Position numbers and translations under genes: made by a program
In this document: in pieces, positions 1 to 10,231 of the stretch
Numbering within the stretch: position 1 is the first letter of the stretch
Layout of the letters: each line of letters starts with the position of its first letter
Notes under the pieces: generated by a model
Database searches by the model: none
What the model saw: only the letters and a program-made list of their open reading frames with translations
Told to the model about the DNA's origin: nothing
Source: Periconia sp. R9002
Lineage: Eukaryota > Ascomycota > Dothideomycetes > Pleosporales > Periconiaceae
Direction: 5' to 3'
DNA length: 16,360 bases
Assembly (NCBI GenBank): GCA_023627715.1
Contig: JAMAHW010000206.1
Location: 1-16,360 of the forward strand

Positions 1-906
1 TTAATTTTAAGCTAGTATTTATTATAGATTTTTATTATAGTTTTTATATACTAATAGTATATTTAGGCTATATAATATTACGTACTAAAGGTCTAATTAT
101 AGGTATATAAAAGCTTATAGTAGGTAGTAAAGAAAAAAAAAAAGATTTTACTAATAAAGCTACCTATAAAACTACTAGTAAAGCTCTCTATAAAACTACT
201 ATTAGTAAAAGTAAGAAAAAAAATACTAGTAATAAGCCTATATAAAAGAAAAGGAAGTTTAAACTAAGTAGTAAGTATATTTTTTTTAAATTTTAAATTT
301 TAGTCTAACTTTATATTTTAGCTATTGCGCTTTAAGAAATTAAAAGGTATTAAAAATTAGCTAAGCTTTTTATCTATAAGCTACTTTTCTAGTATTTTAT
401 CTAAGAGATAGTTTAATTCTTTACTAGTACTAAAGAAGATAAATAGTTATATATAACTCTAAATACTCTTAGTACTCTCTAAAAGTATATAAAAACCTTT
501 TTAGTTAGTTTCTTTAAAGGTATATTTTAATTTTAATATTTAAATTTTAAATAGTAGCTAAAATTTATAGATTATAACTTTAATACTATATATACTAAAA
601 AGGTTACTATTTAGTAAAAAGACGTAAAACTAGTAGAGTAATACTATAATAAATTTAGTTAAGCTATAGGCTTTTATATTAATAATAAAAATAATATTTT
701 TAATTAGATAGGAAAAAAAAGATAGATAGTTAAAGTAGCTACTAGTAGATAATAAAAAACTAGGATTACTATATATTATATATATTATATAAAAAGTCTA
801 TAATTAAAGTTCTATAGCTTATTATCTTATAATACTATAATAAATATATATAATAAATATTTAGGGTAAATCTATTATAGAAATATTTTTTATTATAATT
901 TTATAA

Positions 907-1105
907 TTATTAATACCTACCTATATAACCTAACCTCTACCTAAGGTCTTATATAATAAAACCTAACCTCTACCTAGAGTTTTATATAATATAATCTAAC
1001 TCTTACCTAGGGTCTTATATAATATAACCTAACCTCTACCTATTACTAGTGTAAAAAAAATAGGTTAGAGTTAGGTTAGAGTTAGGTTATATTATATAAG
1101 ACCCT
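907..1105. repeat. 33-bp tandem array with an inverted copy
   Basis: Four units with an exact 33-base spacing begin near 927, 960, 993 and 1026, each built around AACCTAACCTCTACC followed by an ATATAATA-type spacer. After a short spacer (TTACTAGTGT plus an A run, about 1043-1060) an inverted version runs from 1061 to about 1105 (TAGGTTAGAGTTAGG, then TTATATAAGACCC). The last direct unit (1009-1042) and the inverted copy could fold into a long imperfect hairpin. The CCTAACC motifs resemble degenerate CCCTAA telomere repeats but are not a telomere array. Confidence 0.75.
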
Positions 1106-1557
1106 AACTATAACCTAACCCTAACCTATTTGCTAGCTTATACTAAAGTCTAATTTAGACTTCTTCTATTCTTAACTATATTAATAAGCTAGATAGCGCT
1201 GTAAAAATATATAAGTCTACTAGTACTAAATACTACTACTAACTTTAACTTCTTTATCCTCTATATATATAAGTTGTATACTAGCAGTATAGGAGGAGTA
1301 AAGAAAATAATTATATCTAAAAGAATAGAAATAATAGAGTTAGCTAGAATTAAGGCCTAGTAGTTAAAGCACTATCTATTAATTTTTAGATACTAGAACT
1401 TTAATACTAGGTAGTATATTATAACTTCTAAAACTAGTATAAGGATATAGTAGAGAAGAAGACTGCTAAAGATAAAATATAGAGTAACTACTTTTTTCTT
1501 AGCTAGTGTTAGAGTTATCTCTTAGGATACTCTTCCCTACTAGGACTAGGCTAGTAA

Positions 1558-1592
1558 TTAGTTAGCTACTTAGTTAGCTACTTAGTTAGCTA
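1558..1592. repeat. 12-bp minisatellite, about three copies
   Basis: The unit TTAGTTAGCTAC occurs twice in full (1558-1569, 1570-1581) and a third copy is nearly complete (1582-1592). It is a small tandem repeat inside RIP-degraded DNA with no evident function. Confidence 0.7.
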
Positions 1593-1779
1593 AAGTCTTT
1601 CTATATATAGTACTCTCTCTCTTACTAAATAAGTTATACTTAGGTTTATAAATAGGTACCTCTAACTTTAAACTTTAGTTAGAGTTAAGTTATAATTAGT
1701 ATAGATTTTAAATTATAATATAGGTTAAATTAAAAAAAAAATTAAATTATAGTTAAGTTATTAAAATTTTAAGTTAAGT

Positions 1780-2000
1780 TAAGTAAGTATTAGGCACTTT
1801 TTATAGTAATAACTACCTAGGTTACCTAGGCCTAGTATAAAAAAGTAGTAAAAAAAGTTATTTATAAAAAGTATATAGTAAAAAAGTAAATAGATAAAAA
1901 AGTATAATTATATAATATATTACGTAAGCGCTAAGCTCTAAAAAGCTTAGTGTATATACTCTTTTAAAAAAAAATAATAAAAAGTAGTAAATATTACTAT
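1780..2000 (+). repeat. Left terminal inverted repeat
   Basis: This is the left arm of the 1780-5750 element. It contains GTATTAGGCACTT at its outer end, CCTAGGCCTAGTATAAAAAAG in the middle, and an imperfect palindrome near 1929-1952 (GCGCTAAGCTCTA / AAGCTTAG). Its inner end is AGTAGTAAATATTACTAT. It differs from the right arm by scattered substitutions and small indels, as expected from independent RIP and drift. Confidence 0.75.
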
Positions 2001-3608
2001 ATCCTAATAACTAATAACTACCTATTAAAGGGTATTTAAAGGAGTTATATAAATAGCTGGGCCTAGACTAATAGTCTAGTATAGTAGTATACTATACTAG
2101 GCCTTTTAGGTATAGCTACTTAGTAGAAGATATCTTTATAAGTATAAAAGGTTAGCTATATACTACTAGTAAGTAGACCTTATCTTCTACTTTATATCTT
2201 ATATTCTCCTCCTATTTTATATTTTTTTCTTAAATTAATAAATATAATAGTAAATACTTAAACTATTACTATTAATATTTTTACTTCTCTAGTACTATTC
2301 TATTATCTACTACTTTTTTTAGCTATTCTTTTACTAGTTATAGTAATATTACTTTACTATACTAAAATCTTAAAAGCTTAATATATAACGTTTAAATTAT
2401 TAATAATATTATAGATTAAATTATTATAGACTAGACTATAGTAAGTAAAGGCGTAGTAGATATTAGCGTTAAAAAAGTAATTACTATTTATTAGTAAAGC
2501 TAGCTTTAAGTAAAAGTATAATAAAGGTAGTAATAACTTAAATAGTAATAACTTAGATAGCTTTATTAAAGTAATAGGGTAATAGAGTTTAAAAGTAAAG
2601 TAATATTAAAGTAAAGTAAGGTATAGATTTAGGAGGTGCTATTTATAGCGTATAAGAATTAATAGTATAAAGCGCTTATATAGGCGTATAATAAATAAAA
2701 GTAATTAAATATCTATAAGTAATAGTTAACTAGTATAAGCTTATAACTTTTATATAGTAGCTACTATATAGAGTTATAGATATTAGTATAATTAATATAG
2801 GTATATAACTTAGTAATAAATTTAAATCAAAGTATTACTACTAAAGGTAGTAATAAACTCTATAGTATTAATCCCTTTCTAATAAACTATATAGCGTATA
2901 GTTAAAGTTAAGTTAATATTAAGTTAAACTTATAAAAAACGTTATAATTAAAAGGTATATAAAATAGTAAAGTAGTCTAATATATAAGATACCTATAATA
3001 AAGAACTATATAAAAAAGGCTAAGTATATATATAGTATATACTTAGGCTAACTATTATTCTAAGTTACTATTAAGGTTTTAAAGATCTTAAGTTAATTTT
3101 TACGTATAACTAAGGTAGAAGAATAGATAAGTAGAGTAATAAGGTAGATAGTTATTAATAAGTTATATTTCTAAGAATTAGATTATAACTTAGAGTAAAT
3201 ATAAAACGCTATAAGGGCATCTTACCTAAATTATATATAAGAAGGAATTATAGCTACTTAGTTTAATTAGTAGTAATTAGTAGTACTAATTAACTAAGCA
3301 CACTAATTAATAATACGTAACTCTCTTTACGTAACCTAGTTACATAATCTTCTTATAGTATATAATAATTATAAAAGAAATCTAGTATAAAAGATTATAT
3401 TTTCTACTTTTCCTAAGCTAGTTAGTTTAGAACTATAATAGTTATGTAACTAGAGTAGTTTATATACTTTAAAGTAAAAGCTTATAATACTACCTTCTTT
3501 TTTTAAACAGTAGTCTTTTACTTTATACTATATATAATAAATAATAACTTATTATAATAGAAAATTAATCTATACTAGTAAAAGTTCTTTACTAGTCTTA
3601 CTATTTAG

Positions 3609-3800
3609 TATTATAAAATTAAAATTAATATTAATCTTTATAGAGTATTACTACTCTAGGTATTAATATAGGTAGGAGGTACACTAGGTAATATCCTTAT
3701 CTAGAATAGGTATATAAGTAACTAAGTGCGTATATAATAAAATTATATAATAATTTTAATTAGTAAAACTCTATCTTATAGTTCTATCTATAAAACTATC
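3609..3800 (+). repeat. Dispersed repeat of about 190 bp, copy A
   Basis: This segment matches 15252-15436 in direct orientation, with shared runs such as TATAAAATTAAA, CTCTAGGTATTAATATA, GTAACTAAGT, AATTATATAATAATTTTA and TTAGTAAAACT, and both copies end in AAAACTATCT. Sequence outside these limits does not match. The size would suit a solo LTR or a short non-autonomous element, but no ends typical of either can be recognised after RIP. Confidence 0.65.
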
Positions 3801-5518
3801 TATTATCTAACTTCTACCTTCTTTTTTTTACTACTAACTAATAGATTATTATTTATTACGTTTTTATACGTAGGTAGTAGCCTAGCGTATCTAAGTATAG
3901 TACTTATACTATAGAATTATACTAAGCTATAAAATATATAAATTATTAATTTAATACTCTTTAATATATAAAAAAAGGTAAAAGTTACTTTTATAGAAGT
4001 GCTATAGCAATATTATAAAATTAATATATATACTTATATATTTATAATTATAGCGTAATAAGCTATCTACTACTAGAGTAAGTAGTAACTATATATATCT
4101 AGAATAATAATAATCTAGGATTATATAACTAGAGTATATAACCTAATCTACTATATTACTCTTTTCTAGATAAGTGTAAGTACTAACGTAACTATTATAC
4201 TAAGGTAATTAATCCTTTTATAAATCTTTTTTTTATAATTACTATTATTTTTCTTTATTTCCTTTTTTTTAGATTTCTTATAGATGTATAATAGAGAATA
4301 CTAAAAAATCCTTCTAATTAAAAAGGCTCTAGTTAGCCCTAGTTAGTATAAATACCCTCTTTTTCTCTTTTTCTTTTTTTTTCTTTTCTTCTTTATGTAG
4401 GGTTAAGTGTACGGCTAGAAGAATACCCTAGTTATACCTATTAAGTTTTATAGTAGAGAGAAGGAGAGAAAAGAGTACTTACCTCTCTTTTCTTCTTACT
4501 TATTATATTAGTATAGGGAGCTAGTTTAAAAAAATAACTATATAGCTAGTAGTATAGAGATTTAGTATTAGTATAGAGTATATATCTATTATATTTAATA
4601 TTATAATAGTATATAAAGAGTAGTACTTAATAGTATAGATTTGTTTTTTACTAAGTTAAAGTACTATATAGAAAGAGCTCTTCTTTTAATAGGAAGGTAT
4701 ATTAAATTTACTTTCTAAGTATATACTTATTATTTTTTTAACTATTAGATTACTAGTATTAATTAGTACCTATATTTATTATTTTTAATTTAACTTTTAT
4801 ATTAGTATAGGAAGTACTTATTATAACTATAAGTAACTACCCTTTTAACTAAACTAGTATAGAATAGACTAAAGTAGTTTAGTATATAGGTTATTTAGTA
4901 TTATATATATAGTAGTTAGTATTAGTAAGTAATAAATTCTTCCCTATTATACTAATAAGTAGTAATAAACTATACTACAGCCTAATATTATTTATATAAT
5001 ACTAATATTATAATATCCTACTTACGCCTATTATTAATAGATTTCTTTTATTATTTAAGTATAGAATTAACTACTATATATAACTTATTACTCTAAATAC
5101 TAAGGGTAGTTAGAAAGTATAAACTATATAAGTATAGAACTACTCTACTTATAAAAGGGAAAATAGTATTATAAAGTTATATAACTACCTAATTAGTTAT
5201 CTAGATTAGATTAACTAATTACTAGGTTACCTACTATATAGCTAGCCCTTTCTATTAGATAGCTCTCTACTATAGGTATCTTACTATATTAACTATATAC
5301 CCTTTTATTTTATATACCCTCTAATTATAATATACCTATAGCTTTTATAGATAGTTAAAAGTAGTAAAAGTTAAAATCTACTTACTAGTAGTAGCGTAGC
5401 TAACTTTATATACTTCTAGAAACTTCTATAGGCCTACTAAGTACTAGCCTAAGCCTACTTATAACTCTTTTAATATTTAATTACTCTTTAATAAATAATT
5501 ATTTATAAGTATTAAAAT

Positions 5519-5750
5519 ATAGTAATATTTACTACTTTTTATAGCTTTTTTTACTTTTTTTTTAAGTATATACGCTAAGCTCTTTAGAGCTTAGCGCTTA
5601 TAGTTATATAATATATTATATAACTATACTTCTACTTTATACGCTTTTTTTCTATATACTTTTTATAAATAACTTTTTTACTAACTTTTTTATATTAGGC
5701 CTAGGTAATCTAGGTAGTTATTACTATTATAAGTACCTAATACTTACTTA
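5519..5750 (-). repeat. Right terminal inverted repeat
   Basis: This arm is the reverse complement of the left one, with the outer end at about 5750 (CCTAATACTTACTTA on the plus strand). It carries a slightly longer middle section, including TATATAATATATTATATA. It also holds the perfect hairpin at 5573-5596. Confidence 0.75.
5573..5596. repeat. Perfect subterminal palindrome
   Basis: CGCTAAGCTC and GAGCTTAGCG are exact reverse complements separated by TTTA. The left terminal repeat has a decayed counterpart near 1929-1952. A conserved palindrome at the same place in both arms could be a transposase-binding or hairpin-forming site of the original element, but that is inference. Confidence 0.6.
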
Positions 5751-6532
5751 TACTTATAAATAGAATAGAAAGAATAAAATATAGTTTATTAACTATCTAA
5801 AGTAATAGCTCTAAGCTTTAATAATTACTAGAAAAGTAAAAAAATTATAGCTAAATTAATAATATAATAGAATTAGAAGATAGTTTTAAACTATTTTTAT
5901 ATCTAAAAGTATAAATTTTATACTATTTTTTTCTATATTTAAATAAGGCTTTTAGTATTACCTTCTTACTATATATAGTTACTTTAGGATAAGGTTTTCT
6001 AGATAAGGGGATAGTATTATAGAGTAGTACTAAAGCTTTAGCGTATAGACTACTTAGCGTAAAATAACTATTATTCTAGCTTTTATTACCTATATAGCTC
6101 TTAGTTTTTTTTACCTACCTAGCTTTTTAGTCTAAAATCTTACTATATTAGCTCTTATAACCTATACCTTTACTTATAACCCTTACAATTAAAATAAAAG
6201 CGTATACGCTAATACCCCTTATAGTAGTAATAATATAGTAGAGTAGGATATTAACTTTAGTAAAAAGGATTCTAGCTAAAGTAGTTTAAAAATTGTAGAG
6301 ATAGAGATTCTAGCTAAAGCTATCTTACTTAGCGGTGTGTTTATAGCTGCTAGGGGAAAGGGTTAATAAAAGGTTAAAAGCACGAGCGGAGATTATGGCT
6401 AAAGGTTTTTCTTTGCAAGTAGGAGAAGGGAATGTGAAGTTGGAAGAGGAAGATAGTAGAGGTAGAATAGTTGGTTGGAGGTAATACTTTAGTTATGCAA
6501 ATTCAGATTTTTTTCTATGTCTGGAGCTCCCC

Positions 6533-8455
6533 TCACTCTTGTGATTGTGTTTGCTGTGTTAATTGAGACAACGAATTGAGAACTTTCTCGAGATCTATAA
6601 ACAGGAACATGGCAGACACTATGAAAACAGGCACGGAAACTACAAAATAGATCCAAATAGAAAGTTCCCCCTGCCCAAACTGACGAAAATTCATCCCAAA
6701 TATGGTCCCGACAAAGGAAAGGGGCACATAAATAGAAGCGATGATTGTAAACCTGGATAAAGACCTGTTCTGCTGTACGCTCCTTCGGGCCTCTCCTATG
6801 CTTGCCACGTTCATAAGAAGACTGATAGAGGTCTCGCTGCGATCTCTTAGCTTACAAACCTTCTCTATCAGATATCTGAGATCTTCTTCAAGGGCTGCCC
6901 TTGCCGAAACCGCTTTGGGTGAACTGGAATGCCGTATGTTCTTCAACACCTTGCCCTGTACCAGCCTAAGAGTCTGACGAAGATCGTCTACGTGATTTTC
7001 CAAAAGCCTTCGATAATGTATCAGAGTTGATAATGTCTCTGTATCAGCTACATCTGATTGATCTTGGCGAGAAAAGGCATGGCGATTGATCTGAGCTTCG
7101 AAGAAGGATAACATGTAGGCCTCACTGCAAACGTAAAACGAAAACAGGCGACCCAGTGCGTAGAATGGATCCTCGTGCATAATCTCGGGATCTTGTCCCT
7201 CACGAAGAGTATACGGCAATCCGGCAAGACTCTGAGGTAAAGCCAGCAAAAGATTCTGTCGGGGTTGCTCTCGACTTGTTTTGACGGTGTACTCGCCGTG
7301 ATTAGCCATCCACAAGCGATGCTCTGGAACTGGGAAGAAGTGGGTATAAAACTTTGCGTTTTTGTCCAAATGGGTACCAATCCAAGGACCGGCGGGGCTG
7401 TCATGCAGGTCTGTGCCACAATCGGAACATACAATGGCTAATTATGGACGTTAGTTTGACGAATGCAATTTTGTAGATTTTATTATTCGTTTCGGGGGGA
7501 GAAGTCTCACTCACATTTCCAGCCCTGCATTTCAGGGCCGCTGTTCCTTTCCTGCTCCCTTTCCGAAATACACACGGTGACGACCTGCTCTATACTGAAG
7601 TGATCGCGATCATGAACCTCGTAATTGCGCACGATCGAGTCTCCGGCCCTCCATGCTTCGCCGGCTCCCAATTTTCTTCGATAATCGGCCATACCTGTCT
7701 TTCCGTCTTCCCAGAGCGCTTGAAGGGAGACGTGGTTGCCGATGGATTTCCCGCGGGAACCAATGGTCCAGAAGCGCAACTGAAACATGTTACAAACTGC
7801 TGAAGGCAGTCGTGTGTCTTCGAAGTTGGGTTTATTTGCGGATAAGACAGGGTCCAGGTGGCGGCGCCAAAATTCAGTCCTGATATTATGAGACTTGCTC
7901 AGTTGCTGGACTTGCTTGCCACTGGGGTAACCGTGCACAAATACAATCTGACCATCGGATGATTCAGCTATGGAAGAACTCAGCGCGCTGAGCGCCACGG
8001 TTGGATTCAAATGATTTTGGGTTCGTGTGCTCGGGAACGTTTCTATTCGCTCACGTACTTCATCGCCATGAGCAAGAGGGCGAGGGTTGGTGATGTGCTG
8101 ACGTATTGACTCAAAGTCAAGCCCATAGTTCTCGAAAGGGTCCTCGCATCCTGTCGGGATATACATTGCGAAAGATGAGCGTAGGGTTTCAAGGCGATAG
8201 GGGTGTAAAGCAACGATATCTTTACCGAGATGACAGCAAAGCAACTGGCCATGTATGATGGTTCTCTCATCTTTGAGCTGGTAGCCATTAAACAAGAACA
8301 ACGAGCAGAAATTAACCCACAAGGCTATGAACAATACGAGCCGCCCCCACGTAAGCCGGCGAATCCTTCCATAAGCACAGACACACTGGTCAGCCGATAT
8401 CACGAGTCCTTACCTCGGTTAAGCGTCTCCGGGAGGATGTTGTATAGTGCGGCAT
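6533..8455 (-). CDS. CorA-like membrane (divalent cation transporter-like) protein
   Basis: I read three exons on the minus strand: 8455-8414, 8277-7515 and 7437-6533, giving 569 aa. The 77-nt intron 7514-7438 is well supported (GTGAGT donor, CTAAC branch, TAG acceptor, phase kept); without it the frame stops. The C-terminus has two hydrophobic segments (about residues 497-515 and 528-549) with the GMN signature of CorA channels between them at about 516-518, preceded by a long charged helical region. CorA proteins are pentameric Mg2+ channels; fungal CorA-like proteins keep this tail on varied cytosolic domains, and their substrate is mostly untested. The start is uncertain. The 14-codon first exon ends in GAG/GTAAGG and joins in phase to CAG/CTC (136-nt intron). 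If that exon is not real, the first in-frame ATG is at 8166 (518 aa). The 3' end lies about 190 bases from RIP DNA, yet the frame is intact. Confidence 0.85.
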
Positions 8456-8830
8456 TGCACCGCTGTTGTGAAGGAAATCGAATATTGGGGATATGACTCT
8501 ATGAGATAGACTTCGCCACGGGTGGAGCAGTAACTAATTGAACGCTATCATCTGACTACACAAAATATAGAACACCGAAAGTTTGACATTACAAAAACCG
8601 AAGCGGAAACAGCTACTCCAGATAGGGCAGAATGACTAGAGAGAGGGGGAGAGAGACACTCAAGGCAAGAATGGGACGCTGGACTATATATGTAGTAGCG
8701 ATCATGAAATACATGAGACGAGGATGAATTCTCAACAAGATAGTCGGTCCACGAATCAAGGAAAATGGTCGTTCATGTAAGCTTGGAATAGCCAAAGCGA
8801 GCTATCCCGCGGTACGGCTACAAAACTGCT
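8456..8830. promoter_or_regulatory. Intergenic: CorA-like gene promoter side and dioxygenase 3' side
   Basis: These 375 bases separate two minus-strand genes. Just upstream of the proposed CorA-like start, the minus strand reads CCCCAATATTCGATTTCCTT and then TCACAACAGCG. That is a CCAAT-like box followed by a pyrimidine-rich stretch, as is usual before fungal starts. The GA-rich tract near 8640-8660 is CT-rich on the minus strand. A 60-codon minus-strand open frame at 8613-8795 has no recognisable features and I do not call it a gene. Confidence 0.35.
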
Positions 8831-10231
8831 TTATGAGTCTGAATGACCAGTTGCGTCAAAATAGAGGCTATCGAACTTGCTTGAGGACAAAAGTTCGTTA
8901 ATATTCTTCTTTTCAGTGATCCATTTTCCTTGTTCAGAAGGATAGTCAAAGGGTCTCCCACATCGCTCCTCTTCGTCATCCGTAGGAGTATAGCCAAATT
9001 CCGAGTCCAGAAGTACCAAGCGCATCAAATGGCGAGTGCGATCTACGGAGTCCTCTGGAATTGTTGTACGAGCATGCAAGTAGGCCCGATTGTTGATGAA
9101 GTGTATGTCTCCTTTACGCTGGAGAAGATTTATAGAGTTCTTGGCAGCAATAATCTCGATAGTATCCAAGGCATCGGCTTGGAGCGCGGTCAGAGGAGTG
9201 ATATGTGCAGGTCTTGGTGAAGCTTTTGAACCAGTCAAGGTGTATCTTCCAAAATCCAGGTACGGGATTTTCGGGCTCCCTGGAACGTTATCGCCTGGAT
9301 ACAAAATCGAAAAGTCCATTTGCCTGTGCGGCTTCGATGCACTACCGGCATTCTCAATAAGTATGGATTTCTCATTTTGGTCTTACTTCTTCCGTTTTTA
9401 GATTGTGGGGATTTTCTTACGTCCAGTGGGGCCAATTTCTTTCAGCAAGCACGCTTATGAGATGGGGTTTGGTGCGAGCAATCTCATTGTACACTTGACT
9501 AGCTGAGCTAATCAGAGTATTACCACCATGTATTGCTGGTTGGTAGACGTAGAGACTGAGTATCTCTCCAACATCATTGTGAAAAGGCTTGACTATCGTA
9601 TCAGTCTCTGTACCATCTTTTGCGATATGCGCGAACTTACCAAATTTTCAGTAGTGAGTATAGAACGGGGATCTGACACCACAGACGAAGGTCGAATATG
9701 TGCTGAGGGCAGTAAGCTATGTTGTTTACTAGAGTTCGGAACCCACTCACTGATGAGATCCTTGTCTCCACTTTGCTTGCCTCTCTTGTCCCCTATGTAA
9801 GCTGCTATCCCAGCATACAGTACTATGTTCTCGCGAAAGGAGTATTTGGCTGGATCCAAGCCTTGTAAGATGAACAAGCCCCGACCAGAGTGAATCTCTG
9901 CAGAAATTTGGCGTAGTCGAGGGCCCAATATTGGCAGTGGGAAGGTCAAACGTGAGATCTGGTTCAGATCATAGATATGTTTTCTTTTGAAGTCTTCCAG
10001 CGCGTTCTCCAACTCTTCAATATCCGCGTCTTGCAACGTATGTGTAAGATCAGAAAGATCAAGCTCTCCGTTTGCAAACACGTTAGGTGACACTATCTCA
10101 TGTGGGAAATTGTCAGGTATGGGATTCTTCGTGTAATCGTTCTCGGCCAAAAACGTATCACGTTTCCTGATAAGATCCCATGATAACTTTGACTCAATAA
10201 ATGGGCCGTCAAAAGAGGAGGTTGCCGCCAT
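8831..10231 (-). CDS. TauD/clavaminate-synthase-like Fe(II)/2-oxoglutarate-dependent dioxygenase
   Basis: The start is ATG at 10231 (ATC ATG G context); the open frame upstream has no ATG. Exon 1 is 10231-9751 and ends at a GTGAGT donor. It carries GRGLFILQGLD (residues 116-126) and YAGIAAYIGDKRGKQ (139-153), typical of fungal TauD-like proteins. The middle exon ends at 9421 and holds the iron-binding HxD as FHND. The last intron is 9420-9342 (phase 2, TAG acceptor). Exon 9341-8831 has GDIHFINNR, then the distal iron-ligand His in YLHAR and the RHLMRL segment expected to bind 2-oxoglutarate. Enzymes of this fold oxidise small substrates with O2 and 2-oxoglutarate; the substrate here is unknown. 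The middle is ambiguous. Splicing 9751 to 9607 gives an intact 392-aa protein. Using the CAG acceptor at 9703 adds a family-like segment (HIRPSS onward) but then needs a one-base frameshift near 9641-9650. It may therefore be functional or freshly broken. Confidence 0.85.

Larger units (their letters stand above)
1780..5750. mobile_element. RIP-degraded transposon with long terminal inverted repeats (about 4 kb)
   Basis: The sequence at 1780-2000 reappears in reverse complement at 5519-5750. The match starts at the outer ends with TAAGTAAGTATTAGG and runs through CCTAGGCCTA, AGTTATTTATAAAAAGTATATAG, the GCGCTAAGCTCTA motif and AAAAGTAGTAAATATTACTAT (quoted here in pieces along one arm). Two inverted arms of about 220-230 bp around about 3.5 kb fit a cut-and-paste DNA transposon. 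Arms this long are common in Mutator-like elements but do not prove that class. The interior is too mutated to show a transposase, and a target-site duplication cannot be fixed because the outer sequence is itself symmetric (TAAGTAAGTA / TACTTACTTA). A repeat also found at 15252-15436 lies inside it. Confidence 0.72.
1..6345. repeat. RIP-degraded AT-rich repeat region (left flank)
   Basis: This stretch is overwhelmingly A/T with almost no CA or TG dinucleotides; the first 325 bases contain none that I can find. Remaining C and G sit mostly in CT, CC, CG, AG and GG contexts. That is the expected end state of RIP, which converts CpA to TpA on both strands of duplicated DNA in Pezizomycotina. 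Stops interrupt all frames, so I call no gene here. Recognisable structure inside it (33-bp array, 12-bp array, inverted-repeat element, a repeat shared with the right flank) is listed separately. Composition changes abruptly near 6345, about 190 bases past the 3' end of the first gene. Bases outside those sub-features show nothing I can name. Confidence 0.9.

Noticed and set aside
1101..1130. True telomere repeat (CCCTAA array)
   Set aside because: Only two or three imperfect CCCTAAC units occur, inside the 33-bp repeat context, not a terminal array.
2036..2080. TATATAAATAG box followed by GGGCCTAG, as in a transposon promoter
   Set aside because: TATA-like strings are everywhere in this AT-rich DNA and no reading frame follows, so it cannot be told from chance.
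4330..4430. CT-rich stretch with possible RNA gene or promoter
   Set aside because: No tRNA-like cloverleaf or A/B boxes could be found; it is best explained as a slightly less RIP-affected part of the degraded element.
8043..8288. 81-codon minus-strand frame starting ATGGCT
   Set aside because: It overlaps the CorA-like coding exon in another frame, with no recognisable features, and its ATG falls within the proposed first intron.
8613..8795. 60-codon hydrophobic minus-strand frame
   Set aside because: Short, low-complexity (CT-rich on that strand) intergenic sequence with no domain, no splice partner and no start context that stands out.
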